In this document: positions 20,495 through 32,066 of the stretch, in pieces
Numbering within the stretch: position 1 is the first letter of the stretch
Layout: each line of letters begins with the position of its first letter
Assembly (NCBI GenBank): GCA_009763385.1
Contig: CM019826.1
Location: forward strand, 58,959,127 to 59,023,126
DNA: 64,000 bases
Origin: Coix lacryma-jobi var. lacryma-jobi
Lineage: Eukaryota; Streptophyta; Magnoliopsida; Poales; Poaceae
Reading direction: 5' to 3'
Notes under the pieces: model-generated
Told to the model about the DNA's origin: nothing
Database searches by the model: none
The model's input: the letters and a program-made list of their open reading frames with translations, nothing else
Position numbers and translations under genes: made by a program

Positions 20495-22692
20495 AGCTCC
20501 CCCACACTTAGCCCTTTGCTCGTCCTGGAGTAAAGATTAGGACTAAGATGGGTCATCTCTCTGATATGTAACCTGCATACAAGTTATTCCAAGCTTCACC
20601 TGCACTTATGAACTCTGAAGTGTCTACCATGATATCTTGGGTGATTGAAAGATGGAACAACATGGATTTAAATCCCCTTGCATCAATCAATTCAGAAACT
20701 TGGGTTTTCATTTAATTTTGAAAATGTAAACCATAGCTTAGCTCCTCAAATGATTCTCTCAAATCGCTCATTTATGTGTTTGGTTCCTCACCAAGGCATA
20801 CCAAAGTGTTGCCTTCTTTCTTTCCTATTCCTAAAAAGCTTTTGTGGAGATTGGGTAGGTAGAGATATGAAGGTATACTTACTCTGCATATTTTGCTAAA
20901 TCAAATCTCGGATCCGAGGAGAAAGATGCCATACCCTTAGATCAAGAAGTGCAAGTGTGGGGAATATATATGTATATATTTTTTTTCTTTTGAACTCCTT
21001 TGTCATGCTTCTCTCTCCCTTTTTTTTAGAAACTTATGAAAATATGGGCTATCTTTATTTTTTTTAGAGAGAGGCGGGCATCGAAGTACCCATTGTTTTC
21101 TCATTTGGACACTTGTCCATTTTTTCTGCTCTTTCATTTTTTTGGCACATGTTTCTTTGGCATGGCATCTTTTCATAGCCCATATTTTGCAAAAGCAAAA
21201 AGGAATTTTTGGGAGAGAGGTTCATAACACAAGTGATGGAGTTTTTATTTTGGTGGAATGGAAAGGCATGTTTTTTTTATGTGGGTGTACGTGAATCTTG
21301 ATCTTAGGAGCATGATAAGTTTCTCAACAAGGGTCAACAAGACTTGACAGAACTCAATGCAGTAATAAGTTGCAAGAATTTGGAATTTTTTTTTTAAATC
21401 TAACACTAGATATGGCTTTGGTAGGAATTTGCATATCATTGAGGAGCATGCTATTTGAAGTTTGATTTTGTAAAATAAAGCCCAAGTTCATCACATGAAA
21501 GAGCAAGGTTCATTTTCATCCTGCTATATCTCAAATTTCAATTACTTAGATAGCATGGGGTCCCTATGAAATGTGTTCACAAGTTATAGGAATATTAGCA
21601 AGGAATAAAGAGTATGCAAATTTTATCAAAGGATAACTTGGAGATGACATGTCAAAAGTTTTGTCTTTTTAATCTGTTTAGTTTTAATCTTCAAAACATG
21701 GGAGATATGAGGATAGAGTTTTGCACAAACCATCGTTTGAAGATGAAGGAGTTTACGATGAGTTAGAAATGATTTGACCAACCCGGAAGTTAAGTCAATC
21801 CATTCTAAAACCATTTACCTTGTCCTTCTCCATGTTAGGTTTCTCGATGTTGTGCAAAGTGTTGGGGAGATCTCAATTGTGTGAAAGGTTATACTTGCGA
21901 GATCTCCCCCACACTTATTCTTGTACCTGTTTATTGAAACAAAACAAAAAGAAACAAAAAGAAAGGCTCTACCAGTTTGAAAACTGGGAAGGCTCAATTT
22001 TATTATGAAAAACCCTTTTTTTTATTTTTATCATTTAGGAAAACTCTCTTTTTTTTAAGCAGAACTCAAACAAGGCTAAGATAAGTTTTGCTATAAAGTG
22101 CTAACCTTGGTTTATCTCCATTAAAGATTACTTCTTTTGTTTATGCAAACAACTTAGGTTCATTAATCAAAATCTAACGCCATGTCAAATTTTGATTAAA
22201 GAAGGTCATTTTAACCTAAGCACCGTGCTTAATTTAAAAAGACCAATGGATGTACCGGATCCAGTATACCCAAACTAGAGCAGCCGTTATAAACAATAAG
22301 AAGCATGAATTTGTATGGTCTAGTAAACTTATGGAGATAAATATGAGTAAGGCATTTGATGATTTTTTTTGAAGCTCTTCACGCTCTCTTACATCGTATG
22401 TACCCTTGTTCTTCTTGATCATGTCCTGAAAAGGGTTAACAACCAAGAATACCCGAAGGTGCACACTAACTAGATAGCATGATCTTATTTTTATTAAAAG
22501 AATTTTTTTTATGATAGTAATAAAAGAAATATAAAGCTATTTTTTTAAAAATCATTAAATAAATTTTTTTTAGGATCATCCGGGGTATCTCCCGGCAGTG
22601 CTTAAGTTATAGTCTTAAGCTCGACCTTGGGAACTTCATCTTGCAGCCTACAGTGGTGGTGTAATTCCCAGTTCACCACCATGTATTTGGCA
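20495..22692 (-). other. A 3' non-coding region with PPT
   Basis: The first bases (agctcccccacactt) are the complement of a polypurine tract next to the 3' LTR. A second copy of gatctcccccacacttattc lies at 21900. The remainder is A/T-rich with many T runs and has no protein-like frame. This is the long 3' untranslated part typical of gag-only gypsy elements. Confidence 0.6.
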
Positions 22693-24498
22693 TTAATACT
22701 CAAGCTGCAAGGTTAGCACCACCATGCATTTACGGGATTTGCAATGTTTGTGATAAACATAAGCATCCACAACCATTCTCTTAAAGAGTTTGACAACAAG
22801 AATCAAGAGAAGGTTGTGATCCTCGTAGAAGCATGTGGTTTGAAGCAAAACGAACTCTAGAGAACCTAAAAGTGAGCACCTGACGTGAGGGATCTCAAAA
22901 GAGAAGTTATCATGCTCATTAACAGATTCTTGCTTGGTTTCTAGAGTTGTTGCTTCACACATGTCCATGGCATGAATGTTTTTGCACTGGAAAGATATAT
23001 CATGAAGCACGAACGTTGAATCTTGACTGCTGTCAAGAACAACGTTATGATGGCCAGAGGGACATGGAGTAAGCTCGAGCAAGGATGGTAGTGGACGTAT
23101 CGTTTCACAAGGATGAGAGGGAAACTCAAACGAAACGCACGGAGCTATGCATTTTACCACCTCACATGAGTTAGCGTTGGGCTGCTCCTTCGCCTTTGGA
23201 TTTTCGGAACTAGCGATAGACTCGGCGGAAGTGGTTGTTCCCAACTTTTCGTCAAGGCTCCCATGGAATGGTTTCTCTATGGAAAGTTTTTCGAAAGGGT
23301 GGCCTAACAGAAGTTCGAATTCGACGATGTCATAGATATGAAAATCTAGGTGAACCACGTTTTCGTTTATTTCAAAAGGCACGGCCCTAGAAATCCCACA
23401 ACACTCCCAGAGCAGTCCTGGCGGACCTTCAAAGAGTTTGTCGGTCGGGATTAGCGGAGTGTTACCCAAAAGAGATTCCGCTAAGAATTTTGACATGATA
23501 TTTGTCCCGACCGATGGGTTGTGAAGAGCATCGACAATTCTTCCCCTAAATGTGCAAGATATGGTCGTGGAGGGTGAAAGAATCCGAATTACATCAGAAT
23601 AACGTTTCACCTCCACTAACAATTCTTTTGATGGCTCTATTTTAGGGGACACTTCATATGTCGAGCGTTTTTCGTACCTACGAAGGTTCGTGATTCTGTC
23701 ATAATCCTTGAATTCAATTGCAAACTCCGAAGGATAAAGCATTATCGGTGTTTGCAGCTCGGGTGAGGGCTCAAAAGTCGAATCTATGTATGGCAAAGTT
23801 GTGGATTCGACTGATGAGGGCTCCTCAAAACTTGACATGCCCTTGTTTTGGAGAGGTTTTTGTTCTACAACGGGAGAAGTGTGCTTCTCTAGGAAGTTAT
23901 CAAGGATTTTTCTCTGTTCCATTGTAGATTTGCTTGAAAACGACCCTCCAGCGGCCCTGTCAAGGACTGGGGCAGCATCTTCATCTAGTCCCGTAGAAAA
24001 GAGATGCAATTGCACGCTCTCGGGTAAAGACATGTTTGGGCTAGCGTGTAGTATCGTCAAATACCTGGCCCAGGCTGCACCTATAGACTCCTCATCTTGC
24101 TCGAAATGGAGGATTTCCTTTGGTATAGAGGTGATACAGGATCTAGGGAAGAATGCAAGATAAAACTTGTTTTTAAGTTCTTCCCAATCCCCATTCACAC
24201 TTTCTACGACATTAGCATACCATTGTTTCGCCTCCCCATTGAGGGAAGACGAAAACAATTTCCACATAATCATTTCTTTTGTCATGCCTGGGATGCTTAG
24301 GCATGAGCAAATTTCCTCCAGATCTCGTAAGTGGTTAAAAGAATCTTCATTATGAAAACCAGAGAAGTGTAGCGCCCGAACTATGGATGTCAAATAAGGG
24401 TGGAGTCCATCATTGGATGAAAATTTTGGAGAAGGTTTTGGCTCGACGAACTCCACCTTTGAAGCGGACGGATTTTGAATTGGAGTGGTTGGCTTCAT
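22693..24498 (-). CDS. gag: Element A gag-like protein with degenerate protease-like tail
   Basis: The frame is intact, about 600 codons. I choose the ATG at 24498 (MKPTTPIQNPSASK) because it lies about 90 bases after the PBS; the 29 codons before it look like leader. Residues about 35-200 are a retrotransposon gag domain (FHNEDSFNHLRDLEEIC, SLNGEAKQWY, FYLAFFPRSC). Residues about 315-420 resemble a retropepsin fold (VDALHNPSVGTNIMS, LLGHPFEKL), but the catalytic Asp-Ser/Thr-Gly is not there. The cysteine-containing tail has no zinc knuckle. Gag would coat the RNA, while enzymes must come from a relative. The lack of any stop in 1.8 kb fits the young LTRs. Confidence 0.8.
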   Translation of the reverse strand: MKPTTPIQNPSASKVEFVEPKPSPKFSSNDGLHPYLTSIVRALHFSGFHNEDSFNHLRDLEEICSCLSIPGMTKEMIMWKLFSSSLNGEAKQWYANVVESVNGDWEELKNKFYLAFFPRSCITSIPKEILHFEQDEESIGAAWARYLTILHASPNMSLPESVQLHLFSTGLDEDAAPVLDRAAGGSFSSKSTMEQRKILDNFLEKHTSPVVEQKPLQNKGMSSFEEPSSVESTTLPYIDSTFEPSPELQTPIMLYPSEFAIEFKDYDRITNLRRYEKRSTYEVSPKIEPSKELLVEVKRYSDVIRILSPSTTISCTFRGRIVDALHNPSVGTNIMSKFLAESLLGNTPLIPTDKLFEGPPGLLWECCGISRAVPFEINENVVHLDFHIYDIVEFELLLGHPFEKLSIEKPFHGSLDEKLGTTTSAESIASSENPKAKEQPNANSCEVVKCIAPCVSFEFPSHPCETIRPLPSLLELTPCPSGHHNVVLDSSQDSTFVLHDISFQCKNIHAMDMCEATTLETKQESVNEHDNFSFEIPHVRCSLLGSLEFVLLQTTCFYEDHNLLLILVVKLFKRMVVDAYVYHKHCKSRKCMVVLTLQLEY

Positions 24499-24588
24499 GA
24501 TAGAAAAGGTAAAAAGAAAATATTTTTGGTTTTTATAAAAAAGGATACAGATACGAGGATGAACTAGGTTCGAAGAAAATAGCAACCG

Positions 24589-24607
24589 TTCCCCGGCAAC
24601 GGTGCCA
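24589..24607 (-). other. Primer-binding site of element A
   Basis: The minus strand reads TGGCACCGTTGCCGGGGAA, eight bases from the 5' LTR, close to the tRNA-Asp-type site of plant gypsy elements (one base differs). It starts minus-strand cDNA synthesis. Confidence 0.75.
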
Positions 24608-24615
24608 GAAATGCT

Positions 24616-26085
24616 TGTTGATACTTACTAACGTCGTTACTAAGAATGGACCTTATGATCCATCCCCGGCAACGACGCTAGAAATGCTTGTTGGTATTTC
24701 TTAGCGTAAGCAGAAGAATCCGCAAGCGCACGGAAGTACCGTTGTAGCACTTCACCCGGTGGTATTCAGGGTATCGTATTTCCACGAGGAACGGAGGTAT
24801 TTCTTCTATCTAGTTCGTCCAAGGACAACACAAGGGTAGAGAAAGAGAGGGGAATAGAGACAGATCGCTAAAGCTTTACTGTCTAAAGATAGATAAATGT
24901 TACTTCTACTTGTTCACTTCGGGCACCGGCTTATACCTGGTCTGCCAAGTAACTCCGGCCTTTGTGTAGCTCTACGCCGTAACCGAACGTGGGGAAAACT
25001 AAGGGCAAACAGGGCTGTCACCACCTGCCGCCGATCCCTCACCCGCGGATTACGAGGCAAACGAAGGTGAACCCTAGCCTAGACACCACGTCCACGCTAT
25101 TGATCACTACTCTAGCGTTGCGCAGGATCCCTTCCAAATGATTCAGAGGTCCTCTACTAGAGTATCCGCTATGAGAACGGACGACGAACCCGCAAACAAG
25201 AAGAGATAAAGCTTATCTAATCAAAAGAACAATAATACTGTAGAAACCACGAACACTTACTATGTATGGATCCCGATGTGGGTACAAGGTAAGGGCTCAT
25301 CAAGGTACAAGCTCGGGGAGAGACCGACAAGCCCGGTACTTCCCCGCTCTCTTCCCTCACATCTCACTCTCCAACTCTAGAAAGCTACTAGGGCATAGCC
25401 CTAAGGAGTGGGGATCTACTCAAGAGAGAGGTGCTCTTCTATTCCTTTGTGTGTTGTTTCATGAGAGGGGATTTAGGCCTTCTTAAATAGGCTAGGAGGG
25501 GGTGGAACCACTCCTAGACTAACAATATGGCACTAATCTGCACGCGGAAACGCCTTAGGGAGGAGTCAACACACCGCCTCACCAAGTTTGGGCCGAAACC
25601 GATGTTCTGGGGGGGCGGTCGCCCCCCTGGGTCGGTCGCCCCATGGTGGGCCCAAATCGGGCTGGGCTTTCATGAGCACGTGCGTCTCGTCGTTAGCTTT
25701 CCGTGGACGTGTGGTGATTCAAAATCGGAGTTTGGATGAGCCCATGGCGCCCATTTTACTGAAGCAAGGTCCTGCAGCCCGCGTAGGGTTTGGAGTTGGT
25801 TTGGGCCTTCACCACTTGGGTTCTTTGTTGGGCATTTTGGCCTGTGTCTGAGGCCTGGATTGCATGGTAAGTGGGCCACTTGGTATTTGTGTTGCATAAT
25901 GATGTTTTATGTATTATTTTCCATCCCTTTATATGCATTTCCACCGATGTATGCCTGCAAGCGAATAGTCACCAAAACTCATGGAATGTATTAGTGTAAA
26001 GCCCTATTCACTAGTCTTGGGAATATTTTTATATATTTTTATAATGAAGTTGGTGGTATAAAATATGAGTTAAGGACCACCAACA
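24616..26085 (-). repeat. A 5' LTR
   Basis: It is the same as the 19026 LTR apart from about two dozen changes and one G-run indel (25608-25614). Its PBS-like internal copy is at 24665-24680. The right end, CCACCAACA, is followed by the target duplication gtcgg. Confidence 0.9.
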
Positions 26086-26090
26086 GTCGG

Positions 26091-26327
26091 CACGACACGT
26101 CTCTACTTGACCTTCACCTCGCCATTGACCACTGTATCCGAGCTCAACACCTGCACATCAACACAGCCAAGAGACACATGTTGCACACACACACCAACAC
26201 AAAAACACCACAACTCAACGCCACCGGTTAGTCATAAGCATTAAGCACATAGCGAGATAATGACTCAACCGGGTAAAAGCCTCAAACCTTCGTCATCAAA
26301 GTCAATCATTCATCATATATGTTCTCA
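26091..26327 (-). repeat. B 3' LTR, remaining part
   Basis: After element A and its duplicated gtcgg the B LTR resumes with cacgacacgtctctac and ends ttctca, identical in layout to 34342-34571. On the minus strand this is the LTR start TGAGAACATATATG. Confidence 0.85.
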
Positions 26328-26857
26328 ATCTCCCCCTTGATGAATGCATTGACTAACAATAAAACCAAAAAGGAAGGGTTTGAAGGCAAGCCTCATTCAA
26401 GTGCCCAAAAGCCAAGCAAAAGCAAACATAAGGCTACTTGAGATGAGGAAGGGTCATGAAAACTCCAGATAAAAGCTCTCGGTCCTGAAAGAAATGGGAA
26501 AAGAGAGCAAAGCCTCCACACAACCGAAGAGCAAGATAAAACAAGAGTTTCATGAAATCCCAGAAGGTACTCGAAAACTAATCTCAAATAAAATTGTCAA
26601 ACAATCATCACAAAAGAAACCAAGGTACTTATCCACTTGGGTTCACTTGGGTTGAAATTTCTCTTTCTCTTTCTCTTTCTCCCCCTTGATGATTGAATTG
26701 ACAAAAACTAGGCACAAGAGATGGTTTGAGATACCAAAACCAAAAATCTCATTCAAGTGATCAAAAGCCATAGAGGGGCAAGGAACAAAATCACTTGTCA
26801 TGAGAAGATTATCCATTCAAATGCCCAAAAAGAGGGGGCAATTTGAAGTGAACATAA

Positions 26858-27285
26858 CTTGGTCCCCAAAGATATGGGCAACGGCTCAACGCAACCAAGC
26901 AAGGGATCGGAGCAACAACTCATCAAAGAGCAAAACTCGATCACATGGAGCAAAAGACTTGGTTCCCAAAGACATGGGCAACGGCTCGATGCAACCAAGT
27001 AAAAAATGAGCTAGCCCTCAAGAAGAGGCAGAAAATGGCTCAACACCACTAGCTCAAGGCTCGATACCAATCGAGGCTGAAACAATGCATCAGAATGCAA
27101 CAAATCATAATCAGCCAAGAATTGGTGAAAACAGCTAGCTCCTCAAGACCGAGGCACATAGGCTCAACGCAACTAGCTGAAGGGTCCAAACCAATCAAAA
27201 ATACCAAGCAAAAACTGCTAGTCCCTCTAGACAGAGGCAAAAACGGCTCAACACGACTAGCAGGCTCGATACTGACTGAGAAAAA
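26858..27285. repeat. Stem-loop array in the B 3' region
   Basis: Five units of about 42-46 bases share one plan. The outer stem is CTTGGT/ACCAAG or GCTAG(T)/(A)CTAGC. The inner stem is CCC/GGG or CCTC/GAGG, closing a loop AAGACA or AAAGACAT, and a linker has ggctcaacacaac. Stem sequences differ between units but remain paired. A near copy of the PBS region (gataccaatcga, 27063-27074) lies between units. Confidence 0.75.
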
Positions 27286-28754
27286 CCACAAGAGAAACTC
27301 AACACTAAATGGAGCACAATCACTCGGAGCACGTGGAGAAATAGCAAGACAAAAGCGACTCCCCCTGAAAGCAAGCCTATATACAAAAGCTATACAACAA
27401 AGCTCATGACACCAATTATATTCCATACCAAAAGATGGATACCAAAAGAAACACATAAAAGAGCTATACCGAGTGAAGAAGAACATAAAAGAGCTAAACT
27501 CCCCCTTGCTCAAAGCTCTCCCCAAAATGCATGACTCTCCCCTTTGTGCCAATACGTAAGCTCCCCTTTGCAAACAGCTTCTCCCCCTTGACAAAAGGGA
27601 ACATGCTGAGGGGTTTCGACATTTCCCCACAAAATTGACACAAACACAAGACAAGTCATCACCCAAAAGCATATGGGGGCAATGAAAAGCATTGAAAATG
27701 ACCATAAAGTGTATCGGAGCTGGGGGTATGTACACTAAGCTAAAAATGCATGATATGCACAATGCAACAGCTTCAAGTGTATAGCAATCAGAATGAAAAG
27801 ATGCTCAAAAGGGTGCTGCCCTGAAAGTGTAGCAATCAATACAAATGCTAGCAAAGGCTCAAACTGATCAAGTGAATACGAAATATGAACAATTAAGCAT
27901 ATGAGCAGTTTTAAGCCATTTGAAAAGGAGTTCACCACTTCAAATAGCACTTAGCATGAGTAAACAGGAAATCGAGCAAGTGCTACCTCAAGTATAAAAG
28001 GTGAACTACACCTAGCAAAGTTCAAACATCATGCAATAGAATGAAGCATAGACTTGTATTATTTTCAATATTTTATCGAAGATTGCAGCGGTATTAACAC
28101 AAGTTCATATACAAGCATGTGACTGCGAGAGGTTGAAAGCATGGTCATTGCCCAACTTTTCAACCGGGCTAAGCCTATGCAGCAAAAGCAATCAGAAGCT
28201 TAAAGCACCGGTTTTGGTCTTACACTACACGGCTCAAGTTTAACTCAAATGTGCAATGAGAAACAGTCTCAATACCGTGATGTGCTGACACATGCAATCC
28301 CATCTCGATATTTTCATTTCACTAATACTTGGATCAAATTTTAAGCACAAAGTAAATATGAACAATCCAAGCAAGTGAATGACTCAGTGCAAGAGACATA
28401 GCAACCTAGCATACAAAAGGTAGCACAAGTGATCTCAACACATCCTACCCATGCTAGTTGCCAATCTCAATGGTGAACAAATTAAATATTTCATAGTTGA
28501 TTTGTCAAGTTCACCATTTGCAAAAATACCTTAGCTCATAACATGTATCAAGTGATCAAAAAGAGCCTAAGCTACAAGCATCATCATGAATAAATAGGGC
28601 ATACCAAAAAGAGCATAATCTCATTCTCATTGCTCTAGACATGAAGCTCTAAAATGCAAGATGTACATGATGAAATGCATGCAAAGCTAGCCTATAAGGA
28701 AAACCCAAAACAAAAGGGTATCGGAGAAGCCCAACTAAGATACAACAAGCAAAA

Positions 28755-29215
28755 TGCTTCCCCAACTAAAAGGGAAACACGCACCAAAGACACAAATAAA
28801 GAGCCAAGAAATGCTCAAGCGACAGCCAGCAAAATCCACATCAAAAAGACCACACAACAGAAAGGGGTCAGAGAAGAAGAGTACCAGAAACCGAACTCAG
28901 AAGTGTGTCGGGGTACCTCATGATACGCATGACCGTCTGCTGGTGCTATACTCGAGGGGACGCCTGAATCTGCTGAAATCTTTGGGGCACCTGCCTCGCC
29001 GAAGTCGTCTCCCCCTCGCCTGATGCTGTCGCTCCCACAGGTGCTGCTAGTGCTCGCTGGAGAGCTGCTCGAACGGAACCCCAAGTCGTGGAAGAAGTGG
29101 AATCGGGTCCATGAGCTGAAATGCTCTCTCCAGGCTCCTGTTCTCCTACACACTCAAAAGCAGAAGAAAACACAAGGCATTGCCTCGTCTAGTGTGACCT
29201 CAAGGTCTCCACGAA
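28755..29215 (-). pseudogene. pol: Scar of pol in element B
   Basis: Short blocks match element C pol in order. Ctaaaagggaaacac corresponds to the pol end at 45176. Cagccagcaaaatc...gaccacac to gacgcctgaat corresponds to RNase H and late reverse transcriptase at 45607-45752. Gcctcgccgaag...ctccccctc and gctcaaaagcagaag correspond to the linker between integrase and reverse transcriptase at 46826-47070. The rest of pol is gone. The same breakpoints are seen in D at 55587-56040. No protein can be made from this. Confidence 0.65.
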
Positions 29216-29946
29216 AACGGTTAGTCACATAATAAGCATAAGGTGAACACTCAACAAAAGAGGCCTACCTATGAATGATACCGCAAGGAGAACTGAACTC
29301 AAACTAGTCAAGACTACCATGCAATAGGATAAAGCACTGTATAGCAAAATGCAGCCTAAAGACATCATCAACCCAAACATAGCCTAAGCCTCAACACATG
29401 CTACAATGCAAGATAATGATAGCAATAGATCCAAAAGCACATAACATGATAAAATCATGGAAAGGCTAGTGCTCAACCTAAACATATCAACAGGGTACAT
29501 GTAGCTACACAAAACTAGCACCTGAAAAGTGACGCCTAATGAACATCATACCTCTACAAGTAAAGCTCATGGAGAAATATGGTAAAACATGGCACAATGT
29601 TCATGAGGATCACAAACTAGCTTGAAAAGTGGATTAACCACCAAAGCTGTACACAAAGCTAGCATGACATATGATATACAGGGTAGCACATGCTAGACAA
29701 AAACAAAACATGATACAAAAGAAAATGTACATGTAAGAACTATACAAGTGAGCATATGAGAGACCATCTCATACCATAAGACATAGATAATGGATGTACA
29801 GGGTATGAGTGAAAAAGGAAGCTCACCAAGCTATAAAAGCCTCTTTGGAGGCAAATCTAAGCGGGTGTAGAGAACCATCAACTCTTGATCACATCTAAAA
29901 GATCAAGCTCCATCAGGCGCATGTTCTCCACCCCGCGTCCTCATAT

Positions 29947-31947
29947 CTACACACAAGAGGACACAGTAACCCGAGTCTTGGATCCCGAAGGGTTAGCAAG
30001 CATGTACATGGGAATCCAGGACTTGGTCACAAATCTCAACTTATCATGTGGGTTAGCATGATACAAATGTTGGTTCAAATGCAATTGTGAAACACCCTTG
30101 GAAGCATTCCTCAAAAGAACAACTCGAGGAGAAGAACGAGTCGTACCACGGGAAAAGAGGCATACATCTTCCAAGGTTTTTGTAGAAGAACCAATAAAAG
30201 CACCATGAGAAGCATGACGTGGACCCAGAGAAGAAGCACTAGAGACATGTCCACAATCATGACCTAACCCACTAGAAAAGGAGTCATAAAACCCATCAAC
30301 AAAGAGGGGCTTCTTACTAGGAGCACAAGCGTTCATGCCATGGGAAGGGCTATGAACCACCATCTTCCTAGAAGAGCGAGCTTGGCGTAAGCGTTTGGCA
30401 CGCCGATAGCAAAAGCTTTCTTGATGCCCATCTTTCTCACAAAAAGAGCAATGGTACAAAGGCCTACTGGAAGGCACACCATTCTCCGACAAGTGAGAAG
30501 TCCCTTGGGTCTTAGAACAAGAAGCATCAACAACCAACTTGATGCCAACGCTAGGAGCACACGTGCCATGGGAAAGGCTACGCGGCTTCCTAAAAGCCTT
30601 AGCTCGAATACGTCGCTCGTGTTTGACACGGCGGAAACAAAAATCGAATGAGTGTCCATCCTTCTTGCAAAAGGTGCAATGGAAAACCAGATTGGGAGCA
30701 CGAGTCCCAAAAATATGAGAAGCACCCTTATCAAGAGAAGTCCCTTGGACATCACTCGAAGAAACAGCAAGGTTAGGAGTAGCTATGAAAGAGCTATCCG
30801 AAACCTTGGCACAAGTGCTAACGTCAAAAGACTCACGCGCAGAAGAACAACTCAACTCCGGTTGCAAAGATGCAAACTCAGAAATATCAACATCGGAGTT
30901 GGAAGAAATGCGTGACTCAAATGACTTAGCACAAAGGCTCTTGCATCTTTTGGCCAAAACCTCATTTTCAAACATGAGGCGGTCACAAGTACCACAAGGA
31001 GTGTTTCTTAAGTTTTGCATCTCCTTTTCAATGCACTCGGCATATGTGGTACGCAAGAGCTCAATCTCCATCTCAAGGTTGGCACTCATATCATTGTGCT
31101 CAACCAACTTAGCGCTCATATCATCGCGCAAAACTTTCAAAGCCAAAACTTCTTTTTCCAAATCAATGCATGATGTGCAAATGAAATCGGTGGAAGAAAC
31201 ATCACCATTCACATCAAGCAATGAATCATGAATAGCACTAGAAGTAGGGCAAGCATTTTTATTCAAAGAGCATGAGCTACAAGGCCTAGAATTTATTTCA
31301 ACAATTTCAGCCCTAGCATGCTCAAGTTCATCTACACATGTGGTGTGAGTCAATTTTAGTTTATTAATTTCAACATGTAAAGACTCACAAGACACACATG
31401 GCAACAAAGCATTTGACTTTAGCAAGGCTATTTCAGTTTAAGCACAATCAAGGTCCTTCCGTAAGTCAATGCAAACTAAACATGGTTTGGAAGCATTTGA
31501 TATCAACATTTCATTCTCATATTTTAAGCTAGCAAGGGAAAGGCTTAGCTCATCATTCTTCCTAACAATGTCACTACAGGAGGTGCAAGGCAAAGATGCA
31601 CTTGACTTCAGACTAGTAATGGAGCATTTCAACTTTTCGACCTTTCTACGCAGGGTACTACACTGCTCAACAAAACTAGAACGAGCCTCATAAAGGTTGT
31701 GCAAGGTCACAAGTCCATGAGCAAGTGTACCTCTCTTGGCCTTGCCAAGTTGACATAGGAGATCCTCCGGTGAAAGTTCGTCATGTCGTAGAAGGTTCAG
31801 CAGATCGTTCACCTCGCGATCCCGCTCATCAACTGCACTCCTCCTTCTTCCCAAGATGTCCTCCTTGGAAACATTCAAACCAAAAGACAAAGACATACTT
31901 GAAGAAGAACTTGGTGCCACTTCTAAAAGCACCGTTAGTGTTAGCAA
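29947..31947 (-). pseudogene. gag: B gag-like gene with one in-frame stop
   Basis: One frame runs from the ATG at 31947, about 100 bases after the PBS, to TAG at 29947, interrupted only by TAA at 31438-31440. The N-terminal half is coiled-coil-like and dotted with CxxC pairs about 35-60 residues apart (PCTSC, PCLVC, PCVSC, PCSSC, ICTSC, PCGTC). Two CCHC knuckles follow (CTFCKKDGHSFDFC, CSFCEKDGHQESFC), each with a basic tail (FRRVKHERR, YRRAKRLRQ). It resembles the C-terminal half of the C-element gag (coiled coil with CxxC, then CEHCGRDGHLSEFC) but lacks the N-terminal UBN2 domain. It probably binds RNA and packages the element. Confidence 0.7.
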
Positions 31948-32042
31948 AACAAAAGCTCAACACCTCGACAAGCAAAGTCGGAAACACAACCGCTCTAAAA
32001 AAGGTCGCCTTCGCGGATCCGGAACCGGTTAAGGTAGAGAGA

Positions 32043-32064
32043 TCCTTAACTGGCTCTGATACCA
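32043..32064 (-). other. Primer-binding site of element B
   Basis: The minus strand reads TGGTATCAGAGCCAGTTAAG, two bases after the 5' LTR. This is the initiator-Met tRNA site used by most plant copia elements. Confidence 0.9.
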
Positions 32065-32066
32065 AT

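Larger units (their letters stand above)
19026..26085 (-). mobile_element. Element A: young, gag-only Ty3/gypsy-type retrotransposon in the B LTR
   Basis: The element is complete, with target-site duplication gtcgg (19021-19025 and 26086-26090) and LTRs of 1469 and 1470 bases. By eye I count about 24 differences between the LTRs (about 1.6 percent, mostly transitions). The PBS next to the right LTR fits tRNA-Asp, and a PPT (tgtgggggagct on the minus strand) adjoins the left LTR. The only gene is a gag-like frame with a protease-like tail. No integrase or reverse transcriptase is present, so it is non-autonomous. It is the youngest insertion of the middle nest. Confidence 0.93.
26328..29946 (-). 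other. B 3' non-coding region with several PPT-like motifs
   Basis: The tract atctcccccttg next to the LTR is the complement of the PPT. Further copies of ctcccccttg, ctccccctga or ctcccctttg occur near 26659, 27359, 27500, 27536 and 27583. Several PPTs in a row are a known Sirevirus trait. The stem-loop array (26858-27285) and the pol scar (28755-29215) lie inside. The 237-codon minus-strand frame at 27049-27762 is not conserved in D and is not taken as a gene. Confidence 0.65.

Noticed and set aside
27049..27762. A 237-codon minus-strand frame with hydrophobic stretches between gag-like gene and 3' LTR of B, in the place of an env-like gene
   Set aside because: The collinear region of D is split into several short frames, C and E have no counterpart, and the frame runs through the stem-loop array and PPT motifs. 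It is open by chance.
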